Shown: positions 25,977 to 33,657 of the stretch, piece by piece
How the letters are laid out: every line of letters begins with the position of its first letter
Numbering within the stretch: position 1 is the stretch's first letter
From: Pseudomonas umsongensis
GTDB lineage: Bacteria > Pseudomonadota > Gammaproteobacteria > Pseudomonadales > Pseudomonadaceae
Assembly: GCF_002236105.1 (NCBI RefSeq)
Contig: NZ_NIWU01000003.1
Coordinates: forward strand, 374,501 to 438,500
Reading direction: 5' to 3'
DNA: 64,000 nucleotides
The notes under the pieces: model-generated
The model's database searches: none
What the model saw: only the letters and a program-made list of their open reading frames with translations
Told to the model about the DNA's origin: nothing
Made by a program: the position numbers and the translations under genes

Positions 25977-26840
25977 GTGCTGAGTGCCGAGCTGAAGGCG
26001 TTTTACATGGTCGCCCGCCTGGGCAGCATCACCCTGGCAGCGAAAAAGCTCGGTTTGAGCCAACCCACGGTGACCACCCAGATTCGCAACCTGGAAAGCC
26101 AGTACTCAGTTGAGTTGTTCTACCGGGGCGGCCGTCGCCTGAGCGTCAGCGATGAGGGCGCGCGGCTGTTGCCGATGGTCAAGGGACTGCTGCAACAGGA
26201 AGCCGACATCGAGTTCTTCCTGCGTAACAGCGGGCAGGTCCAGGGCATGTTGCGCATCGCCGCTACGGCGCCGTACTACATCCTCGACTTGGTGAAAACC
26301 TTCCGCGAACGCCTGCCGCAGGTGGAGGTGTCGGTGGAAATCGGCAACTCCCAGCAGGTGCTCGAAGCTTTGGAGGAGTACCGGGTGGATGTTGCGGCAT
26401 CTTCGCAGTTGCTGGAGGATGCGCGGCTGATTCGACGGGTGCTGGGCAGCGATCCGCTGGTGCTGGCGGTGCATCGCAATCATCCACTGGCGGTCCACGA
26501 TCACGTGCCGCTGGGCGCATTGGCAGGGCACACATTGTTGATGCGAGAACCGGGTTCGACCACCCGGCGTTTGACCGAAGAGTTGCTCGCCAGCGCCGGT
26601 GTCGGTTTCGGGCCGCTGCTGGAGATTGGCAGCCGCGAATCGATCCGTGAGGCGGTGTTGCGCAATATCGGCATCAGCATTATTGCCCGCCAGGAAGTGC
26701 CGCATGATCCGCAACTGCGCGTGCTGACCATCGAGAATGCGCCGCAGATTCCGGAGTACCTGTACTGCCTCAAGGAGCGAAAAAACGCGCGGTTGCCAGC
26801 GGCGTTTCTGGGATTGGCGCAGGAAATGTCTCCTGCCTGA
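25977..26840 (+). CDS. LysR-family regulator of aminoethylphosphonate catabolism type
   Basis: A 287-residue LysR regulator with a GTG start (25977) after GAGGGA. Seen: N-terminal helix-turn-helix (GSITLAAKKLGLSQPTVTTQIRNLE) and a substrate-binding C-terminal domain. It stands directly upstream of the phosphonate transporter genes and fits the family I know as aminoethylphosphonate-associated LysR regulators, so it probably controls the genes at 27048-31633. It starts 16 bp after the cadA stop, so some read-through from the metal promoter is possible. Ligand unconfirmed. Confidence 0.85.
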   Translation: MLSAELKAFYMVARLGSITLAAKKLGLSQPTVTTQIRNLESQYSVELFYRGGRRLSVSDEGARLLPMVKGLLQQEADIEFFLRNSGQVQGMLRIAATAPYYILDLVKTFRERLPQVEVSVEIGNSQQVLEALEEYRVDVAASSQLLEDARLIRRVLGSDPLVLAVHRNHPLAVHDHVPLGALAGHTLLMREPGSTTRRLTEELLASAGVGFGPLLEIGSRESIREAVLRNIGISIIARQEVPHDPQLRVLTIENAPQIPEYLYCLKERKNARLPAAFLGLAQEMSPA

Positions 26841-26858
26841 ATCTCTGGTGTCTATGCC

Positions 26859-26934
26859 GACCTCTTCGCGAGCAGGCTCGCTCCCACAGGGGCGTGCGGT
26901 CAACTGTGGGAGCGAGCCTGCTCGCGAAGAGGTC
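26859..26934. repeat. REP pair with perfect 30-bp arms
   Basis: Arms 26859-26888 and 26905-26934 are exact reverse complements over 30 bp (core CGAGCAGGCTCGCTCCCACA), with a 16-bp spacer. It lies between the LysR gene and the transporter operon. Confidence 0.95.
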
Positions 26935-27024
26935 AGTCCAGGCAACCAAAATCCTTGAATACCACTATCGGCGGTTTTTGCCTCACTGCCACATGACGGA
27001 CGCATTACAACCCTAGGATGGCCC

Positions 27025-27037
27025 CATCTGCCAGATG
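27025..27037. promoter_or_regulatory. Palindrome CATCTGCCAGATG just before the phosphonate transporter operon
   Basis: Perfect 6-bp arms around one central base, ending 10 bp before the ATG and immediately before the GAGG ribosome site. A candidate operator or translational hairpin; not a match to a consensus known to me. Confidence 0.35.
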
Positions 27038-27047
27038 AGGTCCGTCC

Positions 27048-28124
27048 ATGAACAACTCGATCGCAACTGCCCTGACCAACCCTGGCGCACCGATGAAGGT
27101 GCGCGGTGTACAGAAGCGCTTTGGCGCGTTTACTGCGCTGGATAACGTTTCCCTCGACGTGGCGGCCGGTGAGCTGGTGTGTTTGTTGGGCCCATCGGGC
27201 TGCGGCAAGACCACCTTGCTGCGTTGCATCGCCGGGCTGGAAAAGCAGGACAGCGGCGAGCTGTACCTGGGCGATCGCGACGTTTCCCACCTGGCGCCCC
27301 AAGCGCGGGACTACGGCATTCTGTTTCAGTCCTACGCACTGTTTCCCAATCTCACCGTCGAAGCGAACATTGCCTACGGTCTGGCCGGCAGTGGCCGCGA
27401 ACAGGTGCGTCAGCGTGTCGGTCAGATGCTGGAACTGGTCGGCCTGAGCGGCAGTGAGAAAAAGTACCCGGGCCAGTTGTCCGGTGGACAGCAGCAACGC
27501 GTAGCGCTGGCTCGCGCCTTGGCCCCGGCACCTTCGTTGTTGCTGCTGGACGAACCGATGTCGGCACTCGATGCCCGCGTCCGTGAGCACCTGTGCACCG
27601 AACTGCGTCAGTTGCAGCGCAGCCTCGGCATCACCACCCTGATGGTTACCCACAACCAGGACGAGGCCATGCTGATGGCCGACCGCATTGCCGTGATGAA
27701 CAACGGCCAAGTCGAGCAGTACGCCACGCCGCAGGAAATCTACAACCGTCCGGCCACGCCGTTCGTGGCGGAGTTCGTCGGCCAGGGCAACTGGCTGCCT
27801 TTCAGCCGCAACAGCGACAGCCACGCCCAAGTCGGCGGGATGAACCTGCGCCTGGCCGACGGCAGCGCAAAAAATGCCTCGGGTCGTTTGTTCTGTCGCC
27901 CGGAAGCGATCAACGTCAATCCGCCGGTGCATGAAGAAAACCTGTTTCCGGCCAGGGTTCGCGAAATCACCTTCCTGGGTAATCGCTGTCGGATGAGCTT
28001 CGAGCTCGACCATTTGCCTGGCCACGCACTGTTGGCCGAGCTGGCACCCGAAGCCATGCCGCGTCTTGGCGCGCAGCAGATCATGGTGGCTTTGCCGCCA
28101 CAGAGCCTGCAGGTGTTTGCCTGA
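27048..28124 (+). CDS. phnT: ABC transporter ATP-binding protein, 2-aminoethylphosphonate (PhnT2) type
   Basis: A 358-residue ABC ATPase. Seen: Walker [14 protein letters not shown]-loop [10 protein letters not shown], signature [15 protein letters not shown], Walker [13 protein letters not shown], switch His in TLMVTHNQ, and a C-terminal TOBE-like domain (from about residue 245). It drives uptake through the permease encoded next, whose ATG overlaps its stop codon. The set of ATPase, single fused permease, binding protein and PhnZ-type enzyme under a LysR regulator matches putative 2-aminoethylphosphonate importers. The ferric or spermidine transporter classes are close relatives, so the substrate assignment rests on context. 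Confidence 0.88.
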   Translation: MNNSIATALTNPGAPMKVRGVQKRFGAFTALDNVSLDVAAGELVCLLGPSGCGKTTLLRCIAGLEKQDSGELYLGDRDVSHLAPQARDYGILFQSYALFPNLTVEANIAYGLAGSGREQVRQRVGQMLELVGLSGSEKKYPGQLSGGQQQRVALARALAPAPSLLLLDEPMSALDARVREHLCTELRQLQRSLGITTLMVTHNQDEAMLMADRIAVMNNGQVEQYATPQEIYNRPATPFVAEFVGQGNWLPFSRNSDSHAQVGGMNLRLADGSAKNASGRLFCRPEAINVNPPVHEENLFPARVREITFLGNRCRMSFELDHLPGHALLAELAPEAMPRLGAQQIMVALPPQSLQVFA

Positions 28125-29848
28125 TGAATTCGAACATCGCGCTGCCGCTGACGCACAAGCAGGTGCGGAAGTATTCCCGTGCCGAACTTGGCGACCGGCT
28201 GTTCGTGGTCGGCGGCAAAGTCCTCTTGCTGGTGCTGCTTGGCGTCGCGGTACTGATGCCGTTGCTGGCCATCTTCTGGCGCGGCTTCAGTGCCGAAGCC
28301 GGGCAGGGCGGAGGCTGGTTGGCTGCTCAAGAATTGATCAGCAGTGCCAATTTCCATTGGTTGCTGGGTAATAGCCTGAAGGTATCTCTCAGCGTCGCCG
28401 CCATTGTCGTACCACTGGCCTACCTGTTTGCCTACGCCCTGCAACGCACCCTGATTCCCGGCAAGGGCATCTGGCGGGGGATTTCATTATTGCCGCTGAT
28501 GGCGCCTTCGATGCTGCCGGGGATTGCCCTGGTTTATCTGTTCGGCAACCAGGGCCTATTACGCGGCTTGCTCTCGGATAACATCTACGGCTTCTGGGGC
28601 ATCGTTCTGGGTGAGGTCATCTACACCTTCCCACACGCCTTGATGATTTTGCTGTCAGCGCTTTCCCTGGCGGATGCGCGCCTGTTCGATGCCGCCTCGA
28701 GTATGGGCGCCAGTCCGGCAAAAGCCTTTCGCAGCATCACCTGGCCGGCGACCCGTCAGGCGGTATTTGCTGCGTTCTGTCTGGTGTTCACTCTGACCAT
28801 TACTGACTTCGGTGTACCCGTGGTGGTCGGAGGCGACTATCAAGTGCTGGCACTGGAAGCCTACAAGGCGGTGGTCGGCCAGCAACAGTTCGGTCGCGGC
28901 GCGTTGATCGGCATGGTGCTGTTGCTGCCGGCGCTGTTCAGTTTCGGGGTCGATGCCTGGTTGCGCCGGCGTCATGGCGATTCCATGAGCGGTCGGGCGC
29001 AAGTCTTTAAACCGGCACCGTCGAAGCTGCGCGACGGCTGCTACCTGGTCGTGGTTCTGCTGATCTGCGCCGCGTTGCTAATGGTGTTCGGCATGGCGGT
29101 GTTCTCATCGCTGGTGAAATTCTGGCCGTACAACCTGTCGCTGTCACTCAACCACTACCAGTTCAATGACACCGCGGGTGGCGGCTGGCTGGCCTATGGC
29201 AACAGCGTGAAGATGGCGTTATGCACGGCGCTGATCGGCAGCCTGTTGATCTTCACCGGCGCCTACTTGATGGAGAAAACCAAGGGCCAGCGCGGGCTGA
29301 ACCTGACCCTGCGCATGCTCAGTTTCGTACCGATGGCGGTGCCGGGCCTGGTGCTGGGCTTGGGTTACGTCTTCTTCTTCAACCTCACCGGCAACCCGCT
29401 GCATGTGCTCTACGGGACCATGACCCTGCTGGTTGTCTGCACCATTGCGCATTATTTGACCACTGCGCAAATGACCGCCACCACCGCGCTGCGCCAACTC
29501 GATGCCGAGTTCGAAGCCGCCGCGCTGTCACTCAAGGCGCCGCTTTATCGGCATTACTTGCGGGTCACCGTGCCGATTTGCCTGCCGGCGCTGCTGGATA
29601 TTGTGCGCTACCTGTTCGTCTCGGCCATGACCACCGTCTCGGCAGCGATCTTCCTCTATAGCCCCGACACCATTCTCGCGGCGGTCGCGGTGCTGAACAT
29701 GGACGACGCCGGCAATGTCGGTGGTGCGGCGGCGATGTCGACCCTGATTCTGTTCACCTCGGCGGGTGTGTCCTTGCTGCTGGCCTGGGCTTCGCGCGGT
29801 TTGCTGCGTCGCTCGCAAGCCTGGCGGCAGACCGCGCCTGGTCACTGA
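28124..29848 (+). CDS. phnU: ABC transporter permease, fused two-domain type (PhnU2-like)
   Basis: A 574-residue inner-membrane protein made of two fused permease halves with about twelve membrane segments. Each half has an EAA-type cytoplasmic loop: DAASSMGASPAKAFRSITWP near residue 190 and EAAALSLKAPLYRHYLRVTVP near residue 465, which dock on the ATPase. The fused form is typical of Fe3+/phosphonate-class importers. Its ATG overlaps the ATPase stop (TGATG at 28122-28126), so translation is coupled. The binding protein follows after 33 bp. Confidence 0.88.
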   Translation: MNSNIALPLTHKQVRKYSRAELGDRLFVVGGKVLLLVLLGVAVLMPLLAIFWRGFSAEAGQGGGWLAAQELISSANFHWLLGNSLKVSLSVAAIVVPLAYLFAYALQRTLIPGKGIWRGISLLPLMAPSMLPGIALVYLFGNQGLLRGLLSDNIYGFWGIVLGEVIYTFPHALMILLSALSLADARLFDAASSMGASPAKAFRSITWPATRQAVFAAFCLVFTLTITDFGVPVVVGGDYQVLALEAYKAVVGQQQFGRGALIGMVLLLPALFSFGVDAWLRRRHGDSMSGRAQVFKPAPSKLRDGCYLVVVLLICAALLMVFGMAVFSSLVKFWPYNLSLSLNHYQFNDTAGGGWLAYGNSVKMALCTALIGSLLIFTGAYLMEKTKGQRGLNLTLRMLSFVPMAVPGLVLGLGYVFFFNLTGNPLHVLYGTMTLLVVCTIAHYLTTAQMTATTALRQLDAEFEAAALSLKAPLYRHYLRVTVPICLPALLDIVRYLFVSAMTTVSAAIFLYSPDTILAAVAVLNMDDAGNVGGAAAMSTLILFTSAGVSLLLAWASRGLLRRSQAWRQTAPGH

Positions 29849-29881
29849 TTCACCCTCTCAACTCAACTACAGGAAAAGATC

Positions 29882-30907
29882 ATGTTCAAGCCTATGGCCC
29901 TGGCCGCTGCTGTCCTCACCGCTTTCAGCCTGAACGCCTTTGCGGCGAAAACCGAGTTGACGGTGTACACCGCCCTCGAAGCCGAGCAACTCAAGACCTA
30001 CAAGCAGGCGTTCGAAAAAGCCAACCCGGACGTCGAGATCAAATGGGTGCGCGACTCCACCGGCATCATCACCGCCAAATTGCTCGCCGAAAAAGACCGC
30101 CCACAAGCTGACGCCGTATGGGGCTTGGCCGCATCGAGCCTGGCAATCCTCGACCAGCATGGCATGCTGCAAAGCTACGCGCCCAAAGACCTTGGCAAGA
30201 TTGGCGGCAACTACCGCGACGCCGCCAACCCGCCAGCCTGGGTCGGCATGGACGTGTGGGCCGCGACCATTTGCTTCAACACCGTCGAAGCCGAAAAGCA
30301 GGGCCTGAGCAAGCCCGTGAGCTGGCAAGACCTGACCAAGCCAGAGTACAAAGGCAAGATCGTCATGCCCAACCCGGCGTCTTCCGGCACCGGTTTCCTT
30401 GACGTCAGCGCCTGGCTGCAAACCTTCGGCGAGAAGCAGGGCTGGGCCTACATGGACGGCCTGCACCAGAACATCGGCCAGTACGTTCACTCCGGTTCCA
30501 AGCCTTGCAAACTGGCGGCGGCGGGGGAGTTCCCGATCGGTATTTCCTTTGAATACCCGGCTGTCCAGCTCAAGCGCCAGGGCGCGCCGCTGGACATCAT
30601 CCTGCCGAAGGAAGGCCTGGGCTGGGAGATCGAAGCCACGGCCGTGATCAAGGGTACCCAACATGAAGACGCCGCGAAGAAACTCGCGGACTTCTCGGCC
30701 AGCCCCGAGGCGATGGAGCTTTATAAAGAAAACTTCGCCGTACTCGCACAGCCGGGAATCGCCAAGCCGCAGACCGAGTTGCCAGCTGACTATGAACAGC
30801 GCTTGATCAAGAACGACTTTGCCTGGGCTTCGAAGAATCGCGACGAGATTTTGACCGAATGGCGCAAGCGTTATGACGGCAAGTCCGAGAAGGTGGCGGC
30901 CAAGTAA
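29882..30907 (+). CDS. phnS: Periplasmic binding protein of the 2-aminoethylphosphonate transporter type (PhnS2)
   Basis: A 341-residue secreted protein with a signal peptide (residues 1-21, ending AFA). Seen: ELTVYTALEAEQLKTYKQAF and WVRDSTGIITAKLLAEK, both typical of the iron/phosphonate class, then MPNPASSGTGFLD, GIGISFEYP-like and EIEATAVIKGTQH segments. The mature protein would bind the phosphonate and deliver it to the permease. TACAGGAAAAGATC before the ATG gives a good ribosome site. A REP pair follows, separating it from the oxygenase gene and perhaps lowering the latter's expression. Confidence 0.88.
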   Translation: MFKPMALAAAVLTAFSLNAFAAKTELTVYTALEAEQLKTYKQAFEKANPDVEIKWVRDSTGIITAKLLAEKDRPQADAVWGLAASSLAILDQHGMLQSYAPKDLGKIGGNYRDAANPPAWVGMDVWAATICFNTVEAEKQGLSKPVSWQDLTKPEYKGKIVMPNPASSGTGFLDVSAWLQTFGEKQGWAYMDGLHQNIGQYVHSGSKPCKLAAAGEFPIGISFEYPAVQLKRQGAPLDIILPKEGLGWEIEATAVIKGTQHEDAAKKLADFSASPEAMELYKENFAVLAQPGIAKPQTELPADYEQRLIKNDFAWASKNRDEILTEWRKRYDGKSEKVAAK

Positions 30908-30926
30908 ATCTCCGCCGCCTGAAAGG

Positions 30927-31030
30927 GCATCTTCGCGAGCAGGCTCGCTCCCACAGGGATCGTTGGTGTGCACACAATTTGTCCATCACCTTGTCCACTG
31001 TGGGAGCGGGCTTGCCCGCGAAGGCGGTCT
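30927..31030. repeat. Mixed REP pair inside the phosphonate gene group
   Basis: The first arm is of class GAGCAGGCTCGCTCCCACA, the second of class TGTGGGAGCGGGCTTGCCCG. They are spaced by about 45 bp, between the binding protein and the PhnZ-type gene. Confidence 0.9.
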
Positions 31031-31069
31031 ACAATTCAGCACTCATCCCACTTCATCGCGAGACTTCTG

Positions 31070-31633
31070 ATGAGCCCCAACGAACAAGCAGTCGCCAAGG
31101 TTTTCGCCCTCTACGAACGCTTCGGCGATGCCGACTACATCGGCGAGCCGGTGTCGCAGATCGAGCACATGTCCCAGGCCGCGCAGTGCGCGATGGCCGA
31201 GGGCTTCGATGACGAAGTGGTGCTTGCCGCTTTTTTCCATGACATCGGGCACATCTGCGCCGAAGGCGCCGAGAATATGGGCGGCTTTGGCGTGGTCAGC
31301 CATGAACGGCTGGGCGCCAATTACTTGCGCAGCGTCGGCTTCAGCGAGCGCATGGCGCGGCTGGTGGAGTACCACGTGCAAGCCAAGCGGTATCTGACGC
31401 TGAAAGAGCCGGGGTACTACGAGCGCTTGAGCGAAGCCAGTCGCCGGACCTTGGAGTATCAGGGTGGGGTGATGTCGGCTGCCGAGGCAGAGGCGTTCGA
31501 ACAAGACCCGCTGTGCACGGTGAGTTTGCGCATGCGGCAGTGGGATGAGATGGCCAAGGAGATGAACGTACCGCTTCTGGATCTCGATATTTTGAAGCGC
31601 AAGGCTCTGGGCCTTTTGCCCAAGGTGGCTTGA
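31070..31633 (+). CDS. phnZ: PhnZ-type HD-domain mixed-valent di-iron oxygenase
   Basis: A 187-residue HD protein. PhnZ cleaves 2-amino-1-hydroxyethylphosphonate to glycine and phosphate with a mixed-valent di-iron centre. By recalled comparison with PhnZ, every key residue is visible: substrate-gate Y23 and E26 (DYIGEP), metal ligands H33 (IEH), H57-D58 and H61 (FFHDIGH), H78 (VSH), H102 with K106 (YHVQAKRY), and D159 (QWDE). Shared segments include MGGFGV and RRTLEYQGG. The start is ATG 31070 (MSPNEQAVAK). No PhnY-type 2OG oxygenase that would make its substrate is in the window, so the true substrate is open. It is the last gene of the phosphonate group. Confidence 0.85.
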   Translation: MSPNEQAVAKVFALYERFGDADYIGEPVSQIEHMSQAAQCAMAEGFDDEVVLAAFFHDIGHICAEGAENMGGFGVVSHERLGANYLRSVGFSERMARLVEYHVQAKRYLTLKEPGYYERLSEASRRTLEYQGGVMSAAEAEAFEQDPLCTVSLRMRQWDEMAKEMNVPLLDLDILKRKALGLLPKVA

Positions 31634-31700
31634 ACGACAAGTGCTGCTGAAAAAACCTACACGAGGTAGAGATTATTCGCGCAGAGGGTTTCAGCGGTAC

Positions 31701-31739
31701 GGGATAGCTTGATCACCCTATTTTGATCTGAGCTATCCC
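31701..31739 (+). promoter_or_regulatory. Perfect 9-bp inverted repeat abutting the start codon of the calcium-loop gene
   Basis: GGGATAGCT (31701-31709) and AGCTATCCC (31731-31739) enclose a 21-base loop; the second arm ends one base before the ATG at 31741. No usual Shine-Dalgarno is seen outside the arm, so the hairpin may control translation, or the transcript may begin inside it. Confidence 0.5.
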
Positions 31740-31740
31740 C

Positions 31741-32271
31741 ATGCGTTATTTGAAAATCACTGCCCAGGACCGCAGCGCAAACGGCAGGGCTGACACCGTG
31801 CTCCTGCATTTCTTCGAAGAGACTAACGGTGCCGAAGATCGGCTCGTTCACAAGGCATATGCACTGGATATCACTGCCGATGGCAAAGTTGATTTTCAGG
31901 TTGGCGATGTGAATAACGACGGTAAGGAAAACACTAAGGACGAACGGTTACTCAAATCGTTTGCAGACGCGTTCCTGCGGCTCAATTGGTTCAATCGTGG
32001 AACTACCTGGGAGCGTTATCTCAAGATATTTACAGAGGACTTTGCCAGGGACGGCTCGCCAGACACCGTACGCCTGCACTTTCATGAGGGTGTCGGCAAA
32101 CCTTCAGATCAAAGCATCGCTTACACCGCCTCGGCCTACGACACCAATAACGACGGCAAGCTGGACTGGCTGGTCAATTACGACATGAATAACGACGGCA
32201 ATCAGGATGCGGTGGACCAACAGCTTGTCATGGTGTTGAGCACCACCTATGTGAAGTTCAACTGGCGCTGA
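31741..32271 (+). CDS. Uncharacterised protein of two tandem modules with EF-hand/dockerin-like calcium loops
   Basis: A 176-residue protein with no signal peptide. It consists of two copies of a module of about 85 residues. Module 1 begins RYLKITAQD and module 2 RYLKIFTED; both continue DTV-LHF-E, then aspartate-rich loops, and end in L-W/NW. The loops read DVNNDGKENTKDE in module 1 and DTNNDGKLDW plus DMNNDGNQDAVD in module 2, with a weaker DITADGKVD, matching the DxNxDGxxxxD calcium-binding pattern of EF-hands and dockerins. No family was recognised. GC content looks lower than its neighbours. It stands alone between the phosphonate genes and the convergent GTPase gene. Confidence 0.75.
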   Translation: MRYLKITAQDRSANGRADTVLLHFFEETNGAEDRLVHKAYALDITADGKVDFQVGDVNNDGKENTKDERLLKSFADAFLRLNWFNRGTTWERYLKIFTEDFARDGSPDTVRLHFHEGVGKPSDQSIAYTASAYDTNNDGKLDWLVNYDMNNDGNQDAVDQQLVMVLSTTYVKFNWR

Positions 32272-32280
32272 TCAACCGCA

Positions 32281-33657
32281 TCAAAGCTGCTGCGCCAACT
32301 CCTCAATCTGCTCCTGACGCTCCGCCTGATTCAACTTTGGATGCGCATTGAGCGACGACCACTGCGGGTGCGCCCGTGCCTTGTTCAGCGCTTCCGGCAG
32401 TGTGCCCTCGCGCCAGGTCTTGTCCTGGGGCGTGGCGACCTGGATGCTGTCCATCGCCGCATGCCCACGGGCATCCAGCGCTTGCAGCAGTTGCCGTTGG
32501 CGCAGCGCCAACAGCCGCAGCACGTTGTCATCGACCGTCAGCTCACGCTGGCCCTTGATCTTGCCCAGCAACCGACTGCCATAACTGCGCACGGTTTGCA
32601 GGGCGCCGCCGGCAATCGCACCGGCCAGAGCCGCCGCGCCGAGGGTAATACCGCCGACCAGCAAGTCGACTCCGGCGCCGGCTGCTGCACCGGCCGCGAT
32701 CCCGCCGCCGACCCGCACGCCCAGTTGCTTGAGGGTTTCCGGGTTGAACAAGTCGTCGCCCCAGCGCCCATCAAGCAGCGGCAAGTCGCTGGCCGCCGCG
32801 TCCTGTGGGCGGAAGGCATAGAGCTTGAGCAGGGCTTCGACGCAGCGTTGTTCGCGCTGGCGAACGGCTTTGCGCAATTCGTTGATGGCTTGCTGTTCCT
32901 GTTCGGCCTCGCTGACCACGCTGCGCCGGCAGGCGGCGCAATCGATCAACAATTCGGCAATCAAGCGCGCCGCACTTTGCTGGCGCGCCAAGCGTTGTGC
33001 CTGTTGATCGGCAATCAACCGCTCAAGCTGTGGACGGGCATGTTCCAACAGCAGCGCGAGGCTTTCATAGAGCCGGCGTTCGCCATCCTCCGGCGGTGCG
33101 ACGCTGTCGAAGCGCACCAGCGCATGCAAACCCAAACGCGCCAGCGCTTCACGCCACGCCGGCTCGCGGTGGTTGGTGCTGCTGACAAAATTCAGCACCG
33201 GCAGCAGCGGTTTGCCACAACTGGCCAGCACTTCCAGCTCATCGCGATATTTGGCAAGGACCGGTTCCCGGGCGTCGATCACATAGAGCCCGGCGTCCGA
33301 CGCCAGCAACTGGCGCAACACCTTGGCTTCCTGTTCGAAGCGCTGCCGGGCTTCGCTGCCCTCAAGAAAACGTGCCAGCCGTGCCGGGCCGTCCAGCCGC
33401 TCGCCGGGGCGCTCCAGGCGTTCGAGGTAATCGAGCAGGGCGATGGCGTCTTCCAGTCCGGGCGTGTCATAGAGATCAAGCAAAGGTTCGCCATCTACCG
33501 ACAACCTCGCACCTTCGACATGCCGCGTGGTGCTGGGACGGTGGGACACTTCGCCGAAACCGACATCGCGAGTCAGGGTGCGCAACAATGAGGTTTTACC
33601 GACGTTGGTGTGGCCGACGACCGCGAGTTTCAGAGGCTGCTTCCTGGTGTCAGTCAT
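32281..33657 (-). CDS. GTPase with C-terminal DUF3482 domain
   Basis: A 458-residue protein. The N-terminal TRAFAC GTPase domain shows the P-loop GHTNVGKTSLLR (about residue 15), a switch-II motif YDTPGLED, and a final strand PVLNFVSST. The C-terminal half is the DUF3482 domain with a Gly/Ala-rich stretch (GGGIAAGAAAGAGVDLLVGG, residues about 325-365) that looks like a membrane-inserting glycine-zipper hairpin. Its first eight bases overlap the end of the DUF2868 gene upstream, so both proteins are made together, and they probably act as one membrane-linked complex. The function of this pair is unknown. Confidence 0.85.
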   Translation of the reverse strand: MTDTRKQPLKLAVVGHTNVGKTSLLRTLTRDVGFGEVSHRPSTTRHVEGARLSVDGEPLLDLYDTPGLEDAIALLDYLERLERPGERLDGPARLARFLEGSEARQRFEQEAKVLRQLLASDAGLYVIDAREPVLAKYRDELEVLASCGKPLLPVLNFVSSTNHREPAWREALARLGLHALVRFDSVAPPEDGERRLYESLALLLEHARPQLERLIADQQAQRLARQQSAARLIAELLIDCAACRRSVVSEAEQEQQAINELRKAVRQREQRCVEALLKLYAFRPQDAAASDLPLLDGRWGDDLFNPETLKQLGVRVGGGIAAGAAAGAGVDLLVGGITLGAAALAGAIAGGALQTVRSYGSRLLGKIKGQRELTVDDNVLRLLALRQRQLLQALDARGHAAMDSIQVATPQDKTWREGTLPEALNKARAHPQWSSLNAHPKLNQAERQEQIEELAQQL

